Origin: Ammoniphilus sp. YIM 78166
Lineage (GTDB): Bacteria > Bacillota > Bacilli > Aneurinibacillales > RAOX-1
Reading direction: 5' to 3'
NCBI RefSeq assembly: GCF_004522215.1
Contig: NZ_SDLR01000002.1
Coordinates: 372,001-436,000 of the forward strand
DNA: 64,000 nucleotides
Position numbers and translations under genes: made by a program. Under the pieces are notes generated by a model that saw nothing but the letters and a program-made list of their open reading frames with translations, did no database searches and had not been told where the DNA came from. Shown here piece after piece: positions 36,558 through 43,714 of this stretch; positions within the stretch are counted from its first letter, which is position 1; each line of letters starts with the position of its first letter.

Positions 36558-36794
36558 ATGATTCCATTTTTCACCCATACCAATAACATGTTCAATTTTC
36601 GTGTGAATAATATTGGCACTAATGGAACGATTGATTTTGGTAATGTCATTCATAAGGGTCATCAAGCCAATGATCAGACACAGTATGGACAGTGGCTAGC
36701 TTCAGACGGGGTGATTGCTAGTCCAGTTACGAATTTTAACTTGAATGTGTATAATGACGCGGATGGCATCGACCAGGGCCAGGTCCAAATCTAA
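36558..36794 (+). CDS. GerPA/GerPF-type spore germination protein
   Basis: 78 residues with the family pattern FNFRVNNIGTNGTIDFGNV and a following NLNVYNDADGIDQGQ tail. GerP proteins are small inner-coat components that let germinants pass through the spore coat. A GGAGGAGATAAG site lies just before the ATG. It has a paralog 980 bases downstream, separated by a minus-strand LysM gene. Late mother-cell (sigma-K) expression is expected from the family, not read from the sequence. Confidence 0.85.
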   Translation: MIPFFTHTNNMFNFRVNNIGTNGTIDFGNVIHKGHQANDQTQYGQWLASDGVIASPVTNFNLNVYNDADGIDQGQVQI

Positions 36795-36817
36795 TCGATG
36801 GGGGGAGTGTTGGCCTA

Positions 36818-37003
36818 ATGATTAAGATCAATATCAGCAATGTTAGGGTCAACTCCATCATTGCTCTGGGCTCACTGAACATTGGTAAAACTTTTTTCTA
36901 TGATAATAAGGCAAACACCACTTTTGTCGAATGTGAGCCGCCGGAAGAAGATGTTCAAACTCAAACACTTGTTATGGCCGAAGAAAACGAACATAGTTTA
37001 TAA
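36818..37003 (+). CDS. small GerPB/GerPD-like spore protein
   Basis: 61 residues. The N-terminal half (INISNVRVNSIIALGSLNIG) resembles the short GerPB/GerPD pattern 'I/V-x-V-N-x-I-...-G-S-...-I-G'; the second half is acidic (CEPPEEDVQTQ). It is 23 bases after the GerPA/F gene and ends in a terminator, so these two form one unit. Assignment to a particular GerP subfamily is uncertain. Confidence 0.6.
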   Translation: MIKINISNVRVNSIIALGSLNIGKTFFYDNKANTTFVECEPPEEDVQTQTLVMAEENEHSL

Positions 37004-37031
37004 AAAGGGCTGCTCAATGAGCTGCCCTTTT
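37003..37031 (+). terminator. terminator of the gerP-type pair
   Basis: 13-bp stem AAAAGGGCTGCTC / GAGCTGCCCTTTT with a 3-base loop, one internal T-T mismatch. Being symmetric, it may also stop the convergent LysM gene. Confidence 0.8.
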
Positions 37032-37039
37032 CACAAGCT

Positions 37040-37441
37040 TTATTTCTTTGATTTTTTATCAGGAAGCGTAGGCTGTTTGCCAGCGTCCAGGGGTTGTGTT
37101 ACCTGACCTTGTGGTGGAGGAGGAACTGGTGCATTAGCTAAGGGTGCTTGAACAGGATAATGGGGGTAAGGGTGGGATTGGGGAACATGATAGGGAGAGG
37201 TCATAACAGGATACGCAGGTACAGGACTTGCTCCATACGGATGGACAGCATACGGATCGCCAGGATGAGGTGGCATGCCGGGATAAGCTGCGGTAGGCAA
37301 ATTTACTTTGGTACCTGCTGGGATGTCATCGGGGTCACGGATATGCGGGTTAAGGTTGACTAACGTTCTTAGGTCTACGCGCAATCTTTCCGCTAGTTCC
37401 CAAATCGTGTCTCCTTTTTTGGCAATGTACGTACTCAACAT
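37040..37441 (-). CDS. LysM-domain spore coat-type protein (SafA-like)
   Basis: 133 residues. The N-terminal LysM domain (STYIAKKGDTIWELAERLRV, then VNLNPHIRDPDDIPAGTKV) would bind cortex peptidoglycan. The rest is a low-complexity Pro/Tyr/His-rich tail (AYPGMPPHPGDPYAVHPYG, VPQSHPYPHYPVQAP) ending KKSKK, like SafA and other coat-basement proteins. The start was placed at the ATG with AAGGAGGATGATC upstream; the open frame extends further but crosses the divergent gerP region. Targeting to the spore is inferred from context. Confidence 0.85.
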   Translation of the reverse strand: MLSTYIAKKGDTIWELAERLRVDLRTLVNLNPHIRDPDDIPAGTKVNLPTAAYPGMPPHPGDPYAVHPYGASPVPAYPVMTSPYHVPQSHPYPHYPVQAPLANAPVPPPPQGQVTQPLDAGKQPTLPDKKSKK

Positions 37442-37535
37442 GATCATCCTCCTTTTATGTGTCGGTTGAAAGTATGCTGTCACTTCAGCGAATCTTGGGC
37501 ATATGATAAACCAAACGTGACAAAGGATGGTTGCA

Positions 37536-37757
37536 ATGACCCACATTAATAACATTTTTAACGTTCGGGTGAACAATGTTTCGAACAACGCCTCCATTAA
37601 CTTCGGCAACGTCATCCACAAAGGTCATCAAGCCAATGTTAAAGCTAATATCGGGCAGGCTTTAATGGGGGATGCCTTTTATAGTCCGGCGAACAACTTC
37701 AATAAAAATATCCACATTGATCCGGATCTTATTGATCAGCCTCAAGCACAAGTATAA
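37536..37757 (+). CDS. GerPA/GerPF-type spore germination protein (second copy)
   Basis: 73 residues with FNVRVNNVSNNASINFGNVI and a FNKNIHIDPDLIDQPQAQ tail, closely parallel to the gene about 1 kb upstream. The shared segment GNVIHKGHQAN is identical in both, so they arose by duplication. Start at the ATG with AAAGGATGG upstream; an ATG 9 bases earlier is possible. It is convergent with the Hsp20-like gene, with only 7 bases between the stops. Confidence 0.85.
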   Translation: MTHINNIFNVRVNNVSNNASINFGNVIHKGHQANVKANIGQALMGDAFYSPANNFNKNIHIDPDLIDQPQAQV

Positions 37758-37764
37758 ACCTGGA

Positions 37765-38157
37765 TTAACTATCTTGATCGAGCCATCTGGGTAACTCGAT
37801 CTGTAGCATGCCATTCCTGTATTCATATTTCATTTCACTGGCAATGATAGGCTCAGGCAAGGGGATGACTTTACTGAAGGTTCCGCTGACCAATTGGGAT
37901 ACCAGCGGCTGCATCCCCTCCATGATGATAGGAATAGTTCCTTCAATAATTACCTCCTTGGGCTTGCAGCTCACTCGCAGGTGAGGGGGACCTCCTTTAT
38001 GGGGAAGGTCGAGCAAGATCGTATACTTCTGATTGTCAGTATATAGGTTGTAAAGGGGACCGTCTTGTTTTAGATCTTCAGCCAAATCAAGAAAAAAGTT
38101 TTTTCCAAGCAGCTGCTCCGCCATCTTTTTCCAGGCTTCAAGATCATTCTGACTCAT
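37765..38157 (-). CDS. Hsp20/alpha-crystallin-like protein, CotP-type
   Basis: 130 residues: an N-terminal helical part (NDLEAWKKMAEQLLGKNFF) and a beta-sandwich with YTILLDLPHKGGPPHLRVSCK and a final YRNGMLQIELPRW, matching the ACD pattern that ends in G-x-L-x-I/V-x-L-P. Small Hsp20-like proteins of this kind (CotP) are spore coat components in Bacillus. The spore role is inferred from its place among gerP-type genes. Confidence 0.75.
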   Translation of the reverse strand: MSQNDLEAWKKMAEQLLGKNFFLDLAEDLKQDGPLYNLYTDNQKYTILLDLPHKGGPPHLRVSCKPKEVIIEGTIPIIMEGMQPLVSQLVSGTFSKVIPLPEPIIASEMKYEYRNGMLQIELPRWLDQDS

Positions 38158-38243
38158 TTATGCACCTCCCTCTTGCTTTCCACATATCTATTTTTATGTA
38201 GGCCTTATTGTTTTAATTACCTTTATTAAGGAGGTGAAAGCTC

Positions 38244-38552
38244 ATGCATCAAATGCCTTATCCTTACCATAATTCTAATCTTCTAAAGCAATTAGAGGAG
38301 CGGATTGAGCAGCTAGAAAAGCAAAACGAAGAATTAAAAGAAAAAGTCGATAAAATTAAGCCGATTACGATTGAAAACATTAATTATAAAATCCAGGAAC
38401 TAACGGTAGAGGAGCTGAGCGGGACGCTAAACATCGGGATGACGGCCTTAACCGACCCTGAAGAATTGAAAAAATGGATGGGAGAAGCAGAGGAAGGAGA
38501 AGCAGTAGTCCTCAATGATATGGAGCAAGGACCTGAAGTCAACGGACAGTAA
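38244..38552 (+). CDS. GerPC-type spore germination protein
   Basis: 102 residues: a coiled-coil heptad region (LKQLEERIEQLEKQNEELKE) and the GerPC hallmark IENINYKIQELTVEELSGTL followed by NIGMT. It is about half the length of B. cereus/B. subtilis GerPC, ending soon after the hallmark. AAGGAGGTG precedes the ATG. It is followed after 17 bases by an Hsp20-like gene. Confidence 0.8.
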   Translation: MHQMPYPYHNSNLLKQLEERIEQLEKQNEELKEKVDKIKPITIENINYKIQELTVEELSGTLNIGMTALTDPEELKKWMGEAEEGEAVVLNDMEQGPEVNGQ

Positions 38553-38569
38553 AGAGGAGGAAGAGTAAA

Positions 38570-39043
38570 GTGAAGGAAGAATGGGATAACCATTTTGAAT
38601 CAAGCTGGAAGAACTTTGAGGAACTATTTAAAAATAACTTCCCCAACATGCAACCTATGAGTGGAGCTTCAGACGTCGGATCGATTGAACAATATATCAA
38701 GAATACGATGGACTCGGTGTTCAAAAATGGATTTGCCCAAGGAAACGGATTCAGCAATGTAGGACCAGGCCTTCGATCAGACGTCATGGATACTCTTCAT
38801 CATGTGATTGCCAAGGTATATATCCCAGAAGGGGTGGATCCCTACCAGTTGATGGTTTTTGTGAACAATCAAAGCATCAAGCTTGGAGGATTTCCAGATC
38901 AGCAAAAGCATGTTGTAAAGCTCCCTTTTCCTGTAGTTCCCAGGAACTCCAAGGCGGTATTTAAGGACGGAATTCTTCAAGTTCGAATGAAAAAACTGGC
39001 GATGGAAGATCAGTACCATGAAGTGAATGTAGATTTTATCTAG
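38570..39043 (+). CDS. Hsp20-like spore protein (GerT/CotP-like)
   Basis: 157 residues. Residues about 1-75 are Asn/Phe-rich and helical; the C-terminal half resembles an alpha-crystallin domain (HVIAKVYIPEGVDPYQLMVF, FKDGILQVRMKKL). GTG start with GAGGAGGAAGAG. The pairing with gerPC suggests a role in coat or germination, like B. subtilis GerT. Its stop overlaps the stop of the convergent small gene by 4 bases. Confidence 0.7.
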   Translation: MKEEWDNHFESSWKNFEELFKNNFPNMQPMSGASDVGSIEQYIKNTMDSVFKNGFAQGNGFSNVGPGLRSDVMDTLHHVIAKVYIPEGVDPYQLMVFVNNQSIKLGGFPDQQKHVVKLPFPVVPRNSKAVFKDGILQVRMKKLAMEDQYHEVNVDFI

Positions 39044-39300
39044 CTGAAGATAAAGAGTTTCCCAATCATCCCCATAGCCAGTTCAAATAAAGGACCCGGG
39101 CCAACTCCAATGTTCCAACCGGGAAAGCCGACAAGCGTATAGGGTGTCCGACGCGGGGGCGAGTCCGATCTTATCATCACCCAACCATTTCTTACCTCTT
39201 CAATTCTTCCAAAATAACGGGACCCATCTTGAAGGATAATGAAAGCCTTTTTCCCTTGATAGAAAGAGGCATGCTGGGGGTGCACGGGCATAGGATACAT
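39040..39300 (-). CDS. small Sm-like barrel protein (86 residues)
   Basis: Beta-rich core KKAFIILQDGSRYFGRIEEV followed by RNGWVMIRSD, i.e. the 'strand-DG-strand-G-strand' order of an Sm-like barrel, with a His/Pro-rich N-terminus and a hydrophobic C-terminal stretch (FPGWNIGVGPGPLFELAMGM). It resembles two other small genes near sigK in this window. The ATG at 39300 has AAAGGAGA 6 bases upstream. Function unknown; a spore role is suggested by context. Confidence 0.7.
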   Translation of the reverse strand: MYPMPVHPQHASFYQGKKAFIILQDGSRYFGRIEEVRNGWVMIRSDSPPRRTPYTLVGFPGWNIGVGPGPLFELAMGMIGKLFIFS

Positions 39301-39381
39301 GAACATTCTCCTTTCAGTTAAATCCTGATTCCCTATCAGTTTATGCCCCGCATGCCATTTTGCTTGGATAGCAGCTTAATG

Positions 39382-40233
39382 CTACCCCCTTTTTTCCAGT
39401 CGATCTTCTTCCGCCTCCGGCTCTAAGATTTCGTAGAGCAGCCGCGAGGCTTCAAGTTCGTTCTTGGGCAATTTCTTATCCTTAAATGGTGGTAGCATAT
39501 AAAACAGCCTGGCGATTCTCGGAAGATGAAGTTTCGCTTCTTGAATCCAATTAGGATCAACCAGTAAATCAGGCTCGCCCGTTACTAATAGCTTACCGTC
39601 TTTCAGGATGATCACTTGATCCGCCCATGCCGCTGCAAAGTCCACATCATGGGTCGATACAATAATCGTTTTCCCAAAGTAGTTAAGGCTCTTCAACAGG
39701 TAGGCCAGTTCATCCTGACCGCTTGGGTCCAGATAGGACATGGGTTCATCCAGCACGACAATGTCCGGTTTCATGGCTAGGATCCCTGCGATGGCCACCC
39801 TTTTTTTCTGACCGTAGCTGAGATGATAGGGGGGCTTGAAACGATATTCGAGCATTCCGACAGAGCCTAGCGCCATGTTGCAGCGCTCTTCAATTTCCTT
39901 TTCAGACAAGCCAAGGTAACGGGGCCCGAACTGAACATCTTCCCATACTGTAGCAGAGAAAACTTGGTCATCGGGATCTTGAAAGACCAGTCCTACTTTT
40001 TGACGGATTTGCTTTACCGTTTTTTTATTCAAGGGCAATCCCATAATTTCGATTGTGCCCTGCTGTGGAAGTTTAATTCCATTTAGATGGTGCATCAGCG
40101 TGGATTTGCCCGCTCCGTTTGGTCCGAGCAGGGCTACCTTTGAGCCGATAGGAATCTCTATAGACAAATTATCAATCGCTTTGGTTTTGTCCGGATACTG
40201 GTAAGAAAGATTTTTGATTCGAATGGCGTTCAT
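39382..40233 (-). CDS. ECF transporter ATPase CbiO/NikO
   Basis: 283-residue ABC ATPase energising a Ni/Co ECF importer. Walker A LLGPNGAGKSTLMHHLNG, Q-loop GLVFQDPDDQVF, signature LSYGQKKRVAIAG, Walker B DIVVLDEPMSYLDP and the switch His in IVSTHDVDF are all present. It ends a four-gene importer set (M, PDGLE, Q, O), whose reading frames overlap, and its start overlaps the end of the Q gene by 62 bases. Confidence 0.93.
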   Translation of the reverse strand: MNAIRIKNLSYQYPDKTKAIDNLSIEIPIGSKVALLGPNGAGKSTLMHHLNGIKLPQQGTIEIMGLPLNKKTVKQIRQKVGLVFQDPDDQVFSATVWEDVQFGPRYLGLSEKEIEERCNMALGSVGMLEYRFKPPYHLSYGQKKRVAIAGILAMKPDIVVLDEPMSYLDPSGQDELAYLLKSLNYFGKTIIVSTHDVDFAAAWADQVIILKDGKLLVTGEPDLLVDPNWIQEAKLHLPRIARLFYMLPPFKDKKLPKNELEASRLLYEILEPEAEEDRLEKRG

Positions 40234-40921
40234 GAGCAGCTTCTCCTTCTTGCATGGGTATAGAGCCGTAGCCTCTTGCTAACATAGCCTGATAAATGCG
40301 TCCGCTTCGTTCATAGGAACGGATCAGAAGGACGCCTAGCAATTCACCGCATCGCTTATAAGAGCTCCAGGATGCAAAACTCGCAATGGTTAAACCTCTC
40401 GATTGCTGAGCTAGAATCATTCTTTCGATTTCTTCAAACAAAACCGCTAGGTAACGAAGGGTAAAAAGCATGATCTCCACGATGACGGTAGGGATGCCGA
40501 TTCGAATCAAAGCTCTTAGTAAAGCCGAAAAAGATGTGGTGGAGAGTAGTATGCAAAGAATGAAATGGCATAGAACAAGCTTGGCAATCAGCCGAGACGC
40601 GAGAAGCACTCCTTCTAGCGAGATGGTGAAGCCAAGAATGGTTAAGATGACGTGCCCCTCAATCGCAAAAGGAAGCAGTACGATTGCCCCTAGTCCGAAA
40701 GGGATGAGGAGGAGCAATCGAAGGCATGCATACCGCCATGATATGCCAGCCCATATGCACAAGACGAGAACCAGAAGCCCCAGACCAGCCAGGATGATGG
40801 GCTGGTTAAAGGAGGCTGTGAAAGCAAGTAGAAGAAGAAGGCTAATCACGCGCTTAGGATCGGACGCGATAATCTTGCGCTTGGCCTTCCCTTCTGAGAC
40901 ATCAAAGAATTGACCGACCAT
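40172..40921 (-). CDS. ECF transporter transmembrane subunit CbiQ/NikQ
   Basis: 249-residue T component that couples ATP hydrolysis to the M substrate-binding subunit. Five or six hydrophobic segments and the family's ATPase-coupling region (AQQSRGLTIASF with A-R-G pattern, then MLARGYGSIPM) are present. It is one of the overlapping genes of the Ni/Co importer. Confidence 0.9.
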   Translation of the reverse strand: MVGQFFDVSEGKAKRKIIASDPKRVISLLLLLAFTASFNQPIILAGLGLLVLVLCIWAGISWRYACLRLLLLIPFGLGAIVLLPFAIEGHVILTILGFTISLEGVLLASRLIAKLVLCHFILCILLSTTSFSALLRALIRIGIPTVIVEIMLFTLRYLAVLFEEIERMILAQQSRGLTIASFASWSSYKRCGELLGVLLIRSYERSGRIYQAMLARGYGSIPMQEGEAAHERHSNQKSFLPVSGQNQSD

Positions 40922-41223
40922 TAGGGTTCTTCCCTTTTATTCATGGTCCTCACTAAAGTTCCTAATCGGGCGTATGCCCAAACGATCAAAAGGCAAAGCA
41001 GAAGACCGGCCAAACCTGATAAGGCGGTACCCAACCCTTCACTTTCGATAAAGGGAATTTGATAGTCAGGAAGAACCTCGAACAGGGGTTCAGCCTCCAT
41101 TTCCACAAATCCAAGATCATGTGCTACTCGTTCTAAGCCATCAGGCAGAGAAGAGGCGAAAGGAGCCATGAACAGAGCCAGCATAACCGTAATAGCTAGG
41201 AAGATCTTGGTTTTTTTATTCAT
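40921..41223 (-). CDS. PDGLE-domain accessory protein of the Ni/Co ECF importer
   Basis: 100 residues. An N-terminal hydrophobic segment (IFLAITVMLALFMAPFAS) precedes the diagnostic SLPDGLERVAHDLGF, and a second membrane helix (LSGLAGLLLCLLIVWAYA) follows. Such proteins accompany CbiM/NikM and are often fused to it. Overlaps cbiM by 4 bases and cbiQ by 1. Confidence 0.9.
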   Translation of the reverse strand: MNKKTKIFLAITVMLALFMAPFASSLPDGLERVAHDLGFVEMEAEPLFEVLPDYQIPFIESEGLGTALSGLAGLLLCLLIVWAYARLGTLVRTMNKREEP

Positions 41224-41870
41224 TTCTCCACCACCTTAGCTGGTGTAGTTGCAAGCGCATTATGGTCCTGACTTTGACGCTCCATCATGTAGCGCAGGAT
41301 GACGACAGTGATAATCCCTTCCCCAATCCCAATAATGGCGTGCCAAGTAAGCATAGCTTTCATGGCCAATCCCAGTGGAACAATGCCTGAGAGATAAAGC
41401 TGAATGGCAACCAGGGCTGCTGATGCCGTTACGGACATCCACGATGCTACAAAAATGGAGACAGGCTGGATGCTCTTCCACTTTTGGAACATGCGGTAGA
41501 TGCCATATCCCACCCAAGGCGCAACAAGGGCGACGTTAAACAGATTGGCTCCCATGGCAGTAATTCCGCCGTCTTGGAAAAACAAACCTTGGATCATAAT
41601 TACTGCAGTCATGATGAGCATGGCTGTCCATGGTCCAAAAAGAATCGCTGCTAATGTCCCCCCCGCCAGATGGCCGGAGGTTGCTCCGGCCACGGGGAAG
41701 TTAATCATTTGGGCGGCAAAAATGAAGGCTGTCGTGACCCCGATAAGAGGGATTTGTGACTGATCCTCATTTAGCCTTGTTTTTTTAATAGCTACAGCGA
41801 TTCCCGCAGCGGAAACCGCAGCCAGCGATATCCAGACCGGTGCACTAAGGAATCCGTCAGGAATATGCAT
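41220..41870 (-). CDS. ECF transporter substrate-binding subunit CbiM/NikM
   Basis: 216-residue membrane protein that binds Ni2+ or Co2+ through its extreme N-terminus. The MHIPDGFLSAP start is the metal-site signature, with His2 a ligand, and the PVAGATSGHLAGG and ANLFNVALVAPWVGY segments follow. The ribosome binding site GGAGGTG overlaps the end of the upstream ureohydrolase gene, 18 bases away, so the two are cotranscribed. No cobalamin riboswitch is seen ahead, which favours nickel, consistent with a nickel enzyme upstream. Confidence 0.9.
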   Translation of the reverse strand: MHIPDGFLSAPVWISLAAVSAAGIAVAIKKTRLNEDQSQIPLIGVTTAFIFAAQMINFPVAGATSGHLAGGTLAAILFGPWTAMLIMTAVIMIQGLFFQDGGITAMGANLFNVALVAPWVGYGIYRMFQKWKSIQPVSIFVASWMSVTASAALVAIQLYLSGIVPLGLAMKAMLTWHAIIGIGEGIITVVILRYMMERQSQDHNALATTPAKVVEK

Positions 41871-41888
41871 AAGATAAAGGCACCTCCA

Positions 41889-43046
41889 TTACTTCATTTT
41901 TTTCTTGCCGCCTAACTTTCCATGCCGGACCATATTCGCCATGACATCGCTAATCACACGCGTGGCTAGCAATGCCGTAATATCGCTCACATCATAAGGC
42001 GGTGAAACTTCTACAACCTCCATGGCACATACGCCTTCCTTCGTCACATGCTCAAGGAACTTCAATCCCTCTCTTGGCAGGAAGCCTCCCGGCTCAGGCC
42101 AACCTGTACCCGGAACAAATCCGGCGTCGAAGCTATCGATGTCCACACTTAAGTAGACGGCCTTTGCTCCTTTCCAAGCGGTTTCCAGAGCAATTTCCGC
42201 TACTTTGTCGATGCCAAGTCTTTCAATATCTCCAATGGTGATGACCGTTGTTCCTCGTTCCCTTACTTGTTTTACTGCCGGCCTTGGAACTTGCCATCCG
42301 CCAATTCCAACCTGCACGAGGTTGGCAGGGGGAGCGTTTGGAATGTTGGTCGCATGGAACCAGGGAGTAGTGTGCATTCTTTCATCCATGTCTGTTTCTT
42401 GAAGATCCAAATGACGGTCCATATGAATGATGCCTACTTTACCATCAATGTTTTCGGCGATGGCCCGAAGGCAGGGGTACCCGATGGCATGGTCTCCTCC
42501 CAGGATGATAGGCATTGTCCCCTTGCTGAAGACATGGGATACCGCTTTGGTAATCTGATCGAAGCTCTTCTCGATATTGGCAATGGTAAACACATCGCCC
42601 AGGTCACACATCTTGAGGGATTCGGAGAGATCCACGCCCCATTCATAGTTATAAGGGGTATATAGCTTGGAAATTCTCCTCATGGCCTCGGGCCCAAAGC
42701 GCGGTCCGGGCCTATATGTTGTTCCAATGTCGAAGGGAACCCCGACAAAAGCAACATCATAGTCCCCTACTTGATTAACATCTTCAAGGAACGGCGTTTT
42801 CAGAAAGGTGGCGATCCCCGCATAAGATGGTCTTTGTTCACGAGTAAAGCAGGAGATGCTGCGATCATTGATCGAATCCGCTCCTCGAAGCCCCTTTTCT
42901 AAAGAATTAACGATCTCCTCCTTGAATTCTTTTGTAGGTATTTTTTCTTCCTCGTAGGCAGCCTGAATGCCCCAAAGGTCGCCTTTTCCTTGTTCAGCCC
43001 CCTTTTTTTGCCTGTAATTCAATCCATGGTTATCAAAAAAACCCAT
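41889..43046 (-). CDS. gdmH: ureohydrolase, probable nickel-dependent guanidine hydrolase
   Basis: 385-residue member of the arginase/agmatinase family. The binuclear metal site is intact: GGDH (H186), DRHLD (D210, H212, D214) and SVDIDSFD (D302, D304). Three features separate it from ordinary agmatinase (about 290-310 residues): an N-terminal extension of about 90 residues, Arg in place of Ala in the DxHxD motif, and the segments QETDMDERMHTTPWFHATN, GIGGWQVPR and PGTGWPEPGGFLPRE. These closely match my memory of cyanobacterial GdmH (Sll1077), which hydrolyses guanidine to urea and ammonia using Ni. The gene heads an operon with a Ni/Co importer. No HypA/HypB-like maturation genes and no guanidine riboswitch are seen. 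If not GdmH, it is a related agmatinase-like enzyme. Confidence 0.72.
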   Translation of the reverse strand: MGFFDNHGLNYRQKKGAEQGKGDLWGIQAAYEEEKIPTKEFKEEIVNSLEKGLRGADSINDRSISCFTREQRPSYAGIATFLKTPFLEDVNQVGDYDVAFVGVPFDIGTTYRPGPRFGPEAMRRISKLYTPYNYEWGVDLSESLKMCDLGDVFTIANIEKSFDQITKAVSHVFSKGTMPIILGGDHAIGYPCLRAIAENIDGKVGIIHMDRHLDLQETDMDERMHTTPWFHATNIPNAPPANLVQVGIGGWQVPRPAVKQVRERGTTVITIGDIERLGIDKVAEIALETAWKGAKAVYLSVDIDSFDAGFVPGTGWPEPGGFLPREGLKFLEHVTKEGVCAMEVVEVSPPYDVSDITALLATRVISDVMANMVRHGKLGGKKKMK

Positions 43047-43165
43047 TACACCTCACCCCCTAGGTATAAATTGTCGAAAGCATGAGTGCCGTCTTATATC
43101 GATTTTACTAAGTTATAACTAGTCCTATTCTCACTTTCTATGGATAGGGTTTTTTGAAAACTCGG

Positions 43166-43196
43166 GCTCCTGCCCAAAGTCAATCTGGGCAGGAGC
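43166..43196. repeat. perfect 11-bp hairpin in the divergent gap
   Basis: GCTCCTGCCCA / TGGGCAGGAGC with a 9-base loop between the divergent ureohydrolase and Sm-like genes. Only weak T-rich flanks exist on either strand, so a terminator role is doubtful; it could be a protein-binding site or a leader structure. Confidence 0.5.
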
Positions 43197-43239
43197 TGAA
43201 TAGGATATCTTGTAATCCAACAAAAGGAGACATGAGCCT

Positions 43240-43581
43240 ATGAATCAGCAAGAAGCCCATAATCTGTGCATGAAGCACATACACCGTTATGTCGAAATCA
43301 GCATGAAAGACGGAAAGAAGTTTGATGGGATCGTAGAGAGCGTAGACAATGAGAACGTATACTTAGCGGTACCTCGAGGCGGAGAAAGACAGGGGGAGGA
43401 GGAGCGCCAGTTTGGTTTTGGCTATCCAGCTTTTGGAGGGTTTGGTTACCCAGGGTTCGGTTATCCAGGTTTCGGGTATGGATTCCCCGGATATGGTTGG
43501 GGGTATGGCCGATTTGCAAGATTAGCTTTACCGCTCGCCTTAATTGGTGGTTTATCTTTGCTGCCGTACTATTGGATTTAA
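43240..43581 (+). CDS. Sm-like small protein with Gly/Phe/Tyr/Pro repeats and membrane tail
   Basis: 113 residues. Residues about 10-45 form an Sm-like barrel core (HRYVEISMKDGKKFDGIVES, then ENVYLAVPRG). Next is a repetitive Gly/Tyr/Phe stretch (repeat unit roughly GFGYPGFG, about residues 66-90), and a C-terminal hydrophobic segment (LALPLALIGGLSLLPYYW). It resembles the protein 1.3 kb downstream in overall plan. The AAAGGAG site is 11 bases from the ATG, and the three-codon frame ATG AGC CTA TGA lies between them. Function unknown. Confidence 0.75.
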   Translation: MNQQEAHNLCMKHIHRYVEISMKDGKKFDGIVESVDNENVYLAVPRGGERQGEEERQFGFGYPAFGGFGYPGFGYPGFGYGFPGYGWGYGRFARLALPLALIGGLSLLPYYWI

Positions 43582-43589
43582 TCTATTTC

Positions 43590-43620
43590 AGGTGCCGTCT
43601 GCTCAGGCACCTAATATTTT
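43590..43620 (+). terminator. terminator after the Sm-like gene
   Basis: AGGTGCC / GGCACCT stem, 9-base loop, then AATATTTTT. Confidence 0.65.
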
Positions 43621-43714
43621 TCTTATTTATTTTAGAGCAGTACAGGCACGGACAGCGTGCCTGCCACATATGCTTATAACAATCTTAAAAAAAGCCATCT
43701 GGAGGTGACAGCCT

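Noticed and set aside
41871-41888. Cobalamin riboswitch ahead of cbiM
   Set aside because: Only 18 bases separate cbiM from the upstream gene, so there is no room for one.
43047-43239. Guanidine riboswitch (ykkC or mini types) ahead of the ureohydrolase
   Set aside because: Read on the minus strand, no CTAGGGTTCCG-like core and no pair of ACGR hairpins were found.
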